Source: Ranitomeya variabilis (taxonomy: Eukaryota > Chordata > Amphibia > Anura > Dendrobatidae). From it: a stretch of 64,000 bases of DNA. The notes beneath the pieces were generated by a model. It was not told where the DNA came from. It saw only the letters and a program-made list of their open reading frames with translations, and searched no databases. Positions 19,605 to 30,192 of the stretch are shown piece by piece (the first letter of the stretch is position 1; every line of letters begins with the position of its first letter). The stretch is taken from contig NC_135236.1 of NCBI RefSeq assembly GCF_051348905.1, positions 669,456,889-669,520,888 of the forward strand, in the 5' to 3' direction. Position numbers and translations under genes: made by a program.

Positions 19605-21185
19605 ATGGCCTCTGCTGGTCTGAGAGATGAGCTGCTCTGCTCCATCTGTCTGAGCACTTATACAGATCCTGTAATGCTGAGATGTGGACACAACTTCTGC
19701 CGGGTCTGTATTGATCGTGTGCTGGATACACAGGAAGGGTCTGGAGTTTATTCCTGTCCTGACTGCAGAGAAGAGTTTCAGCAGCGGCCGGCATTGATGA
19801 GGGACTTTGCTCTTTGCAAGATTGTGAAGAATTTCCGGCAATCTGAGCCACATCAGGAGGAGATCACCGGGATCTGCTGCACTTACTGTGTGGACTCTCC
19901 TGTACCTGCTGTTAGATCCTGTCTACTCTGTGAGGCTTCTCTGTGTGATAAACACCTGAAGGTTCACAGCAAATCACCAGAACACGTCTTATCTGATCCC
20001 AGCACTTCCCTGGAGAAAAGGAAATGTTCTGTCCATAAGAAGATCCTGGAATATTACTGCACTGAGGACTTTGCTTGTATCTGTGTGTCCTGCAATTTGG
20101 CCGGACAACATAGCGAACACCGGGTGGAGATGCTAGATGAGGCCTCTAAGAAGAAGAAGGAGAAAGTGAGAAATGTTCTGCAGAAACTGATAATAAAGAG
20201 AAAAGAGACTGAGGAAAGAGTCCGGAGTCTGGAGGAGCGCAGGAAAAAAGCTGAAGAAAAAGCAGCTGGAGAATCCGAGAGAGTCACTGCCCTGTGTACA
20301 GACATCAGGAGACGGGTGGACGACCTGGAGAAGAAGGTCCTGAGTGAGATCTCCAGGCAGGAAAAGGAAGAGTCACTGTCACTGTCTGCTCTGATCCATA
20401 AGCTGGAAATAAAGAAGGACGAGCTGTCCAGGAAGATGAGACACATTGAGGAGCTGTGTAACATGACGGATCCACTGACTGTCTTACAGGAACCAGACAC
20501 CGGTGACTTGTGTGATCCTGAGGAGGAGGGAGGTGATGAGGACACAGGAGGACATGATAAACAGCCCCATGATGGAGATGACCTGGATGTGGCTGTGATC
20601 TCACACACATTACACACATTATATAACGTAGTATCAGGTATAAGGAGCGGGATCTATGTGGAGGGTCCTGCAGACATATTACTGGATGTAACCACAGCTG
20701 CTAATAGTCTCCTTATATTAGACAACCTGAAAACTGCGACCAGGACAGGAGAGGAGCAGAAACGTCCAGAAACAGCAGAGAGATTCCAGTATTATCAGGT
20801 GATGAGCAGGAGGGGATTTACCTCAGGACGACACTACTGGGATGTGGAGGGCAGAAGATCAGGGTGGTGGATGGTGGGGATGTGTTATCCCAGTATAGAC
20901 AGGAGTGGAGTTCAGTCACTGATTGGCTATAATGACAAGTCCTGGGGTTTGAGGATATATAATTATCAGTATTCAATGATAAATGGCAGTAAAGAGATCT
21001 ATTTACCTAACAAGATCTCCAGTGATAGATTCAGGATATGTCTGGATTATGAGGCCGGGCAGTTGTCCTTTTATGAGCTGTGTGACCCCATCAGACACTT
21101 ACACACCTTCACTGCCACCTTCTCCGAGCCCCTTCATGCTATATTATATGTATCTAATGGTTGTTTGACAATAAAGAAAACATGA
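19605..21185 (+). CDS. TRIM-type E3 ubiquitin ligase, copy 2
   Basis: A single-exon 526-residue paralogue of TRIM gene 1. The start at 19605 matches the start of the other two copies; the frame is open upstream to 19344, but that part is MITE sequence and is left out. The RING has Cys12, Cys15, Cys27, His29, Cys32, Cys35, Cys51 and Cys54. The second B-box keeps Cys141, His144, Cys152, Asp155, Cys160, Cys163, His169 and His172. Coiled coil about 180-300, PRY-SPRY about 350-526 (GRHYWDVEG, LDYEAGQLSFYEL). It differs from copy 1 mostly in the SPRY, including the loop before YLPNKISSDRF. The promoter has a MITE insertion and lacks the TATA box of copy 1. AATAAA (21170-21175) overlaps the last codons. 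Intact, so probably functional; expression unknown. Confidence 0.88.
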   Translation: MASAGLRDELLCSICLSTYTDPVMLRCGHNFCRVCIDRVLDTQEGSGVYSCPDCREEFQQRPALMRDFALCKIVKNFRQSEPHQEEITGICCTYCVDSPVPAVRSCLLCEASLCDKHLKVHSKSPEHVLSDPSTSLEKRKCSVHKKILEYYCTEDFACICVSCNLAGQHSEHRVEMLDEASKKKKEKVRNVLQKLIIKRKETEERVRSLEERRKKAEEKAAGESERVTALCTDIRRRVDDLEKKVLSEISRQEKEESLSLSALIHKLEIKKDELSRKMRHIEELCNMTDPLTVLQEPDTGDLCDPEEEGGDEDTGGHDKQPHDGDDLDVAVISHTLHTLYNVVSGIRSGIYVEGPADILLDVTTAANSLLILDNLKTATRTGEEQKRPETAERFQYYQVMSRRGFTSGRHYWDVEGRRSGWWMVGMCYPSIDRSGVQSLIGYNDKSWGLRIYNYQYSMINGSKEIYLPNKISSDRFRICLDYEAGQLSFYELCDPIRHLHTFTATFSEPLHAILYVSNGCLTIKKT

Positions 21186-21825
21186 GTGTCAGTGACAGGT
21201 GATGATATCTATAGACGGGGTGTGTAATTACTGAGACTTTTGGCCAGAAGTTTTTTAACCCTTTCCGGATATGGCTAATTTCTGTTTTTTTTTCCTCCCC
21301 TTCTTCCAATAACCATAACAGTTTTATTTTTTCTGCCCACATAGATGTATGGAGGCTTGTTTTAGCGGGACGAGTTGTACTTTTGAATTACACCATTCAT
21401 TTTACCATATAGTGAAATGAAAAATGGAAAAAAATATAAGTGTGAAATTGTGTAAAAAACCCTGCAATTCTGGCATTGTTTTTGGGGAATTCTTTTTACG
21501 CTGTACATTTTATGGTAAAAAATCACCTGGCAATACATTTCTTCTCATCAGTATGATTACGGCGATACCAAACTTGTCCAGTATATTATTTTAATAGTGG
21601 GAAAAAAATTCATAAATATGTAAAAAAAAAAATAATTCTGATTGTGTCGCCATTTTCTGAGACCCATTATGTTGTAATTTTTAGGTTGATGGAGCTGTGT
21701 GAGGGATTATTTTTTCCAGGGCCACACAGTGTTTTTATTGATACCATTTTGGGATAGATATGACATTTTGATCTCTCCTTACAGCATTATTTTGCGGTGT
21801 TGCAGCAACCATAAAAAAAGGTACA
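21186..21825. other. 3' flank shared with TRIM gene 1
   Basis: Non-coding. It aligns with 4331-5690 apart from the MITE in that copy, and ends where an L1 fragment begins. It gives the empty site for the MITE at 4672-5428. Confidence 0.65.
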
Positions 21826-21827
21826 AT

Positions 21828-22755
21828 TTTGGAGGCCTCGGTCTTCCAGATTGTAGAAAATACTACATGGCAGCAGTCCGTGCTAGAATACTCGATTATT
21901 TTCACCATCAACATAGGAAGCTTTGGGTTCATATAGCACAAACTATGTGTCCAAGGGCATTAACTACACTCCCCTGGAACCCACATTCCTCAGACCTTAA
22001 ACTCAATAATCCTACAGTACATATTGTACAATCTATCCCTACATCGAGACAATAAGATCTCTCTAATTGCCCCTCAGGGTCCATTATAGCTATTATCAGA
22101 CAATCCCACCTTTTTACCTGGACTATCTTCCAATCGATTTCTGGGTAGAAGTAAATATCACCCTCTTCACTTTGCTCATGTACTATCTAACATATCGTTA
22201 ATACCCATCAACGAGATATTTCGGGACTGTTCTATCCCTCCAAGAGCCAACTATGACTATAGACAGTTGCAACGTTACGTTCCCATATTAGAAAAGATAG
22301 ACGGCTCATAGGAATCTTACAAAGTTTGAAAAACTATGCCTGTCGTCGTCTCCACCCTTGCACTCCATCTCATTGCTCTATAAACACCTAATAGCCCATA
22401 CTACAATTGTCAGACCATCCTATTGCGATGCATGGGATAGAGAACTGGGCAAATCTTTTGAAGACTCACAATGGCCCAAATGTTTTCAATCTGCTCACAA
22501 AACGTCAATTGCAACCAAAGCTCAAGAAACCTCCTTTAAGATCCTCCACAGATGGTACCGGGTTCCCGTATAAGTTCATAAGTGGTTTCCCACAGTATCA
22601 GATAGATGCAGGTGATGTGGAGTGGAAGAGGGGATGATCGCACACATTTGGTGGAACTGTCCCAACATAAGAGGTTTCTGGACTCAGGTAATTTAGACTA
22701 TTAAAAGAATGACTGGTCTCTGTGTGCCTGACTCTCCTGCATCTCTGATCCAAAC
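21828..22755 (+). mobile_element. L1/Tx1-clade LINE fragment (C-terminal region)
   Basis: Starts with GGLGLPDCRKYYMAAVRARI, the L1 C-terminal domain after the reverse transcriptase. Further on, frames with WANLLKTHNGP and TDGTGFPYKFISGFPQYQID, and then cacacatttggtggaactgt, which encodes an HIWWNCP-like motif, follow the L1 order. It has several stops and frameshifts and is truncated at both ends. It cuts the 3' flank of TRIM gene 2. Confidence 0.7.
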
Positions 22756-23239
22756 TATGAGGATGTCGAGCCCATATGGGTCAAAATACACGAAGGGAAA
22801 AATAGTAAAAAAATTCTCATTGGGGTCTGTTACAAACCCCCAAATATAACAGAAATCATGGAAAGTCTACTACTAAGGCAGATAGATGAAGCTGCAACCC
22901 AAAATAAGGTCCTTGTAATGGGGGACTTTAACTACCCAGATATTAACTGGGAAACAGAGACCTGCTAAACCCATAAAGGCAACAGGTTTCTGCTAATAAC
23001 CAAGAAAAATTATCTTTCACAATTGGTGCAGAATCCAACCAGAGGAGCAGAACTTTTAGACTTAATACTATCTAATAGACCTGACAGAATAACAAATCTG
23101 CAGGTGGTCGGGCATCTAGGAAATAGCAACCACAATATTGTACAGTTTCACTTGTCTTACGCTAGGGGGACTTGTCAGGGAGTCACAAAAACACTGAACT
23201 TTAGGAAGGCAAAGTTTGACCAGCTTAGAGATGCCCTTA
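22756..23239 (+). mobile_element. CR1-clade LINE, endonuclease part (left piece of a split copy)
   Basis: Translations read KKILIGVCYKPPNI, VLVMGDFNYPDINWE and LLDLILSNRPDRITNLQVVG, which are CR1 apurinic-endonuclease signatures. The element is broken by a stop near 22967. A MITE of 23240-37024 is inserted at codons encoding RDALK; the LINE resumes at 37028. Confidence 0.8.
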
Positions 23240-23722
23240 AGGCCCCGTCTCACATAGCGAGGTCGCTAGCGAGATCGCTGCTGAGTCACAAGTTTTGTGA
23301 CGCAACAGCGACCTCAGTAGCGATCTCGCTATGTGTGAAACGTACCAGCGACCAGGTCCCTGCTGTGAGATCACTGGTCGTGTCGGAATGGCCTGGACCT
23401 TTTTTTGGTCGTTGAGGTCCCGCTGACATCGCTGAATCGGTGTGTGACACTGATTCAGCGATGTCTTCGCTGGTAACCAGGGTAAACATCGGGTTACTAA
23501 GCGCAGGGCTGCGCTTAGTAACCCGATGTTTACCCTGGTTACCATCGTAAATGTAAACAAAAACAAACAGTACATACTCACCTTTCGGTGTCCGTCAGGT
23601 CCCTTGCCGTCTACTTCCTGCTCTGACTGAGTGCCGCCGTACAGTGAGAGCAGAGCGCAGCGGTGCTGTGCTTTCACTTACGGCGGCACTCAGTCAGAGC
23701 AGGAAGTAGACGGCAAGGGACC

Positions 23723-24123
23723 TGTGAAGAGCGGAACAAAAATGGTTACCTCAATGAACCAAAAAGAATTTGTGATCAATATTGACCTGTCCATTCAAGG
23801 ACATTTTAGCCATAGTGTGAAATCCTATTTTTTGTTTGTGAAACTGCCACTTAGGCGAAACTGTACTGTTTTGTTTGTTGTGAAACTATCACATAGCCGA
23901 AACTGGGTTTTTTTTGTCTTCTCTTTTCTCTCTTTGTTTAAACAAGCAAAACTTGTATAACCACTGAAACTACCTGTACAACTATATAAAGAGGGGATAG
24001 CACCTTGAAGGCAGGCGTGCTTCAGAGGCTTCCCAGTGATATACTATACGAGACGTGTCTTGTGTATTATTTCTGGTGATTCCCCACTCCCAAAGGCTGC
24101 TCCGACTGAGTGTGGTCCCGACA
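23723..24123 (+). repeat. 5' LTR of the endogenous retrovirus
   Basis: 401 bp, opening tgtgaagagc and closing gtcccgaca. A TATA-like ctatataaag lies at about 23982-23991. Partner of 36319-36719. Confidence 0.92.
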
Positions 24124-24128
24124 TTTCC

Positions 24129-24146
24129 TGGCGCCTGAACAGGGAC
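24129..24146 (+). other. Primer-binding site, tRNA-Lys type
   Basis: tggcgcctgaacagggac lies 5 bp after the 5' LTR and matches the tRNA-Lys3 primer site at 17 of 18 positions (comparison from memory of the lentiviral site). Confidence 0.75.
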
Positions 24147-24820
24147 CCGAGGTCTGTGTACTCCTTCAAGAACACCGGCAGAATACGAACGAAAAGAGAA
24201 TCTGGGATAATGGACGGCAGATGAATAAAAACCTGGCCAGGTAAGAGACACTGTTAGATCTCTTATATCTGCCCTGCACTGTCCGTAAGATTTTCTGTGT
24301 CGTGTCCTTTAGCGGGTAGTTCTAGTAGAGGAGGATACCTATAGCTCGGGTTCTTGAACTACTTAGGAATCGACCACCTCACGGAGTACGGCATTGAATG
24401 AGAGTGAATGTGAATAGAAGGTGTGTGGAAGTTGGGAATAGCCCTATAAGCCGCCCAGGGTGTTGAAACAGAAGAAGTGACTGTCCCACTGGGCAACGTG
24501 GTTGCGTCCTTTCGGGGAGACCTCCGCGCCTATGTTCAATCTCTGATCCTGTCTTTGACGAAAACCTGGTGACGGATAAGTGTATGATAGTATGAGCCCA
24601 GGACAGATAAATTAGCCTGGGACAAGATACGTTGTATTTTGATCCTCTGTCTGGTTGCATTTGTGTTGTTTGCTATAGGTGTAGGAATCAGGATTTTCTT
24701 ACATCAGCACGGTACGCAGAAGCCGTTAAACATCCTAGCTCCTTAGGAAGAAGGTAACGAGGTATTCTCATACCCAAACGCCACCTAGGGCAAGAAAAGA
24801 AAAAAGCTCAGGATAAGAAA

Positions 24821-26094
24821 ATGGGGAATAAGCAAACAAAGTCGGAACCAGAAGAATTAGATATCTATACTATCATAAAGGAGAGAAGTGGTGAAGATGC
24901 CACTAAGGGGCTGAGAAAGATTTTTAGTAAGTTTGGAGTTACTAAGGCAGAAGCCTTTAGTAGAAAAAAATGGGAAGGAATTCAGGAAAAAAAAAAGGCA
25001 TAATCAGAGACAAGAAATGGATAGATCAGATCCAATCGTTGATTGATGTCTCTAGGGTAGCAGAAAAAGAGGGATGGACATATAATCAACAGAATAAAAA
25101 GTGGTGTATTAGACCCGCAGGCTATGGAGAAAAACAAAATGTGGAATGTAAGAACACCCCACCCCCATACCTTAACCCACATGCCCCATCTTTTCTCCAA
25201 ACACCACCTCAAAGTTTAGCCGGACCAGGAGGATGGGTATGTCCGCACTGTGGACAACAAAATCCAGACTGGAGAAATGATTGCCTAGCCTGTGGTACAC
25301 CTAGACATGGCGCTGTACTTGCCCCTGTTAGGGTAGTACCAAGACCCTTTAGGGAACCTGGTGCTGACGGAGTAATGGGAACTAGATATCACCAAACTCG
25401 ACAATATTTCCCTTGGTCTCCCGCTGAAGGCATGTCTCTCTTGCATAACGCACCAGATCCCACCCAGTGTCCAGTTAGATTTGCACAATATATACAGCAA
25501 ATTATGCAGACTCACGCTGGAGTTTGGGCAGATGGAGAAGAATTATGTAGAATGAAAATGACTCCTGGACTCTTCCAGGAGCTATTAGCAAATCTACAGG
25601 TACATAGGCCCCAGGCAGGAGATGGTGCCTTACAAACGATAGAATCAGGTACGCAATTTGTAGATCACTTAATGGTTTTCATGAGGGAAAAACAGAGGCA
25701 GAGAGGAACAACGGGAGTGGTGGCTCAGAAATCTGGACAATCAGTAGACGAATATTATCTAAGTGTAGAAAATAATTTCAGAGATGAAGGCATGGATCTA
25801 ACCGCTTCAGGAATGATGAGGTTAGTTACAAAAACCTTTATAGATGGATTGTCTCCAAAAGTGAAGGAAAAGCTTAAGGCCGCAACCCCTGATTGGAGAA
25901 CCTTGGAAGACCCACACCTGGCTAGACAGAAAGCTGTAGGGATAGAAATGGACTTAAGAGAAAATTCTAAGCCAGTAAGAATTACACAGGCTAATACTGG
26001 CTCTGCTAATCAAAAGTTTACTTGTCATTACTGTAAGAAGCCAGGACATTTCCAAAGGGAATGTAGGAAGAGAAAAGCAGATATAGATTCATGA
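24821..26094 (+). mobile_element. gag region of the endogenous retrovirus
   Basis: Opens with MGNKQTKSEP, a myristoylation-type start. A RanBP2-type zinc-finger pattern (W-x-C-x2-C-x3-N-x6-C-x2-C) lies at 25234-25305. Capsid-like sequence follows. A CCHC knuckle (CHYCKKPGHFQREC) near 26027-26070 is nucleocapsid-like. Fossil; not treated as a working gene. Confidence 0.8.
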
Positions 26095-27058
26095 ACCTTT
26101 GTACCCAAAAATAGGATAAATAACCCAGCGCCTGATCAAACAGACAGCTCAGAATGACTGAAGGTTATGCAGGTCTCTCTTCCTTCTAGAAGAGCAATAA
26201 TACAAGTTGAGGTTGAGGGTAAAAATGTACCTTTTCTGATAGATACGGGAGCAACATCCTCCATTTTAAATCAAGACTTTTTACCATATCCTGACAATAT
26301 ATCCTCAAAGGTAACATATGCAGAAGGGTATGATGGTAAAATTCAGGCGTTGCCCTTTACAAAACCTTTAAATGTGAGCTTTGGCCCTAAAACCTTTGTA
26401 TCCAAATTTTTATTTGCTAAAGGTGCACCTACCTGCTTGCTAGGTACTGATGTCTTAAGTAAAATGCACGCAAACATCCATTTTAGAGAAAATTGCACAG
26501 TTATGCTGACCATCCCTGAAGATGCAGAAACTCTGGAACAATATGTTAGAATACAGGCAATGGAGGATTTTCCCGAAATTTACACTCAACAAGCAAAAAT
26601 TGACTTGTCTCGGGTTCCTGACAGCCTATGGGCAAAAGGAGACACTGATGTAGGATTCTTATCAGTAGCTCCTATACTGTTAGAAACTGCCCCGGGAACC
26701 ATTTTACCTCAGCTTAGGCAATACCCCATCAGCGCCCAGCAAGAACTGGCGATTTCTCAACAAATTCAGGATTATGTGTTACAAGGTGTTTTGGTAGAAA
26801 TCAGGTCACCCGCCAATACACCCTTATATCCTGTTAAAAAGAAAGTTTCCTCCAAAGAAACTATGGTGAAATATCGCATGGTGCACGACCTACGGGAAAT
26901 CAATAAGGTTTTGGCACCGGTCACCCCTGTGTTACCGAATCCTCATACCTTACTGTCTCAAATTCCCAGCACTGCTGCATATTTTACGGTAATTGACTTA
27001 TCAAACGCATTTTTTTCTGTGCCACTACATAAGAACTGTTGGCATTTGTTTGCCTTTA

Positions 27059-27805
27059 GGGTACCGTCACACCGTGCAATTACGATCGCTACGACGGCAC
27101 GATCCGTGACGTCGCAGCGTCGTATGACTATCGCTCCAGCGTCGTAGACTGCGGTCAGACTTTGCAATCACGGCGCTGGAGCGATGCCGAGGTTCGCTGG
27201 TAACCAGGGTAAACATCGGGTTACTACGCGCTTAGTAACCCGATGTTTACCGTGGTTACCAGCGTAAAAGTAAAAAAAACCAAACCGTACATACTGACCA
27301 TCTGATGTCCGTCAGGTCCCTTGCCGTCTGCTTCCTGCTCTGACAGTGCCGGCCGTACACTGAGAGCAGAGCGCAGCTGTGACGTCACCGCTGTGATCTG
27401 CTCTCACTTTCCGGCCGGCGCTCACAGTCAGAGAGGGAAGCAGACTGCAAGGGACCTGACGGACATCAGATGGTCAGTATGTACGGTTTGTTTTTTTTTA
27501 CTTTTACGCTGGTAACCACGGTAAACATCGGGTTACTAAGCGCGGCCCTGCGCTTAGTTACCCGATGTTTACCCTGGTTACCAGCGAACTCATCGCTGGA
27601 TCGCTGTCACACACAACGATCCAGCGATGACAGCGGGAGATCCAGCGACGAAAGAAAGTTTCAAACGATCTGCTACGACGTACGATTCTCAGCAGGGTGT
27701 CTGATCGCTGCTGCGTGTCAGACACTGCGATATCGTAACAATATCGCTAGAACGTCACGAATCGTACCGTCGTAGCGATGGAAATTTCACTGTGTGACGG
27801 TACCC
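27059..27805. mobile_element. Foldback MITE, GGGTACC family, copy B1 (inside pol)
   Basis: Ends GGGTACCGTCACAC and GTGTGACGGTACCC; TTA on the left (27056-27058), TCA on the right (27806-27808). Two ggtaacc palindrome modules; centre TGACGTCA (27380-27387). Related to the AGGTACC family by interior, different in outer termini. Confidence 0.78.
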
Positions 27806-28505
27806 TCACATTCAAGGGTAAACAATTAGCATGGACAAGATTGCCACAAGGTATGGTACACTCACCAACTTTGTACTCTGAAGCAATGCAGACCGTGCTG
27901 AAAAATTTCACCCCAGAACCAGGAGTAGTCATTCTACAGTATGTAGATGACTTACTTATTTGTTGCCCTGATGAGCAGATGGCAGTTACCTCAACTGTTA
28001 ATTTCTTAATTTTCCTAGCGCAAGAAGGCTGTAAAGTAAATAGACAGAAACTCCAGGCTTGTCAACAAACAGTCGTGTTCTTAGGTCACTGCATATCACA
28101 GGGCATCAGACATCTCACACCTCAACGTACGGAAGCCATACGTAACATGCTTGAACCCAGGAATCACAAAGGAGCTGCGTGCTTTCCTGGGTATTGTTTC
28201 ACACTGTAGACAGTGGATCATACATGCAAGTCAACTCATGCAGTCTTTATATGACTGTATTGCCAACACGCCATATTCACTCAGTGAAGAGGCTAAACAG
28301 TCATTTTCCTCTTTGAAAACAGCACTGGTATCAGCTCCGGCTCTGGGACTCCCAGACTACACTAAACCTTTTCAATTGATGGCAGCTGAGATATCCTCAC
28401 ATGCTACAGGGGTGCTCACACAAAAACATGGAAACAAACAGAGACCTGTGGCATACATATCAGCTCATCTGGACCCTGTAGCTAGAGCCGCACCTTCTTG
28501 TGTAA

Positions 28506-29249
28506 GGGTACCGTCACACAGTACCATTTTAATCGCTACAAAGGCACGATCCGTGACGTCGCAGCGATCGTATGATTATCGCTCCAGCGTCGTAGACTGC
28601 GGTCACACGTTGCAATCACGGCGCTGGAGCGATGCCGAAGTCCCCGGTAACCAGGGTAAAAATCGGGTAACTAAGCGCAGGGCCGCGCTTAGTAACCCGA
28701 TGTTTACCCTGGTTACCAGCGTAAACGTAAAAAAAACAAACAGTACATACTTACATTTCGATGTCTGTCCCCGGCGTCTCAGCTTCTCTCCACTGTGTAA
28801 GCGCCATAGCCAGAAAGCACAGCGGTGACGTCAGACGTCACCGCTGTGCTCGCTTTCCGGCTGGCAGACGCTCACACAGTGCAGAGAAGCTGAGACGCCG
28901 GGGACAGACACCGGAATGTAAGTATGTACTGTTTGTTTTTTTTACGTTTACGCTGGTAACCACGGTAAACATCGGGTTACTAAGCGCGGCCCTGCGCTTA
29001 GTTACCCGATGTTTACCCTGGTTACAAGTGAACACATCGCTGGATCGCTGTCACACACAACGATCCAGCGATGTCAGCGGGTGATCAAGCGACGAAAGAA
29101 AGTTCCATACGATCTGCTACGACGTACGATTCTCAGCAGGATCCCTGATCGCTGCTGCGTGTCAGACACTGCGATATCGTAACGATATCGCTAGAACGTC
29201 ACGAATCGTACCGTCGTAGCGATCAAAATGGTACTGTGTGACGGTACCC
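28506..29249. mobile_element. Foldback MITE, GGGTACC family, copy B2 (inside pol)
   Basis: Ends GGGTACCGTCACACAGTACC and its inverse, TAA on both sides (28503-28505 and 29250-29252). Two palindrome modules; the centre is a doubled gacgtca. 744 bp. Confidence 0.82.
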
Positions 29250-29456
29250 TAAGAGTAGTAGCCGCAATTTCACTGTTATTAGATAAAGCTTCTGAGATTG
29301 TTCTTGATCACCCACTTCTAGTTCAGACGACTCATGATGTACATGGCATTCTTAACCAGGTCCAACCTAAACATATTTAAATGGCCAGACACCTCCGTCT
29401 CCAATGTTCCCTACTACTGCCGCCCAACATTTCCTTTGCCAGGGTTCAGACTCTTA

Positions 29457-30192
29457 GGGTACTGTCACACATTGAAATTTCCATCGCTACGACGTTACGA
29501 TTCGTGACGTTCTAGCGATATCGTTACGATATCGCTGTGTCTGACACGCTACTGCGATCAGACACCCTGCTGAGAATCGTACGTCGTAGCAGATCGTTTG
29601 GAACTTTCTTTCGTCGCTTGATCACCCGCTGACATCGCTGGATCGTTGTGTGTGACAGCGATCCAGCGATGTGTTCGCTTGTAACCAGGGTAAACATCGG
29701 GTAACTAAGCGCAGGGCCGCGCTTAGTAACCCGATGTTTACCCTGGTTACCAGCGTAAACGTAAAAAAACAAACCGTACATACTCACCCGTCGGTGTCCT
29801 TCAGGTCCCTTGCCGTCTGCTTCCTGCTCTGAGTGCCGGCCGGAAAGTGAGAGCAGATCACAGCGGTGCTGCGCTCTGCTCTCACGGTACGGCTGCACTC
29901 AGAGCAGGAAGCAGACGGCAAGGGACCTGAAGGACACCGACGGGTGAGTATGTACGGTTTGTTTTTTTACGTTTACGCTGGTAACCAGGGTAAACATCGG
30001 GTTACTAAGCGCGGCCCTGCGCTTAGTTACCCGATGTTTACCCTGGTTACCCGGGGACTTCGGCATCGCTCCAGCGCCGTGATTGCAACGTGTGACCGCA
30101 GTCTACGACGCTGGAGCGATAACCATACGATCGCTGCGACGTCACGAATCGTCCCGTCGCAGCGATGAAAATTTCAATGTGTGACGGTACCC
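29457..30192. mobile_element. Foldback MITE, GGGTACC family, copy B3 (inside pol)
   Basis: Ends GGGTACTGTCACACATTG and CAATGTGTGACGGTACCC; flanked by TTA (29454-29456) and TAA (30193-30195). Two palindrome modules, 736 bp. The centre lacks the full TGACGTCA. Confidence 0.8.

Noticed and set aside
27059-30192. Regularly spaced palindromes resembling a CRISPR-like array
   Set aside because: They are arms of separate foldback MITEs with target duplications; spacing and content do not fit CRISPR, and the genome is vertebrate.
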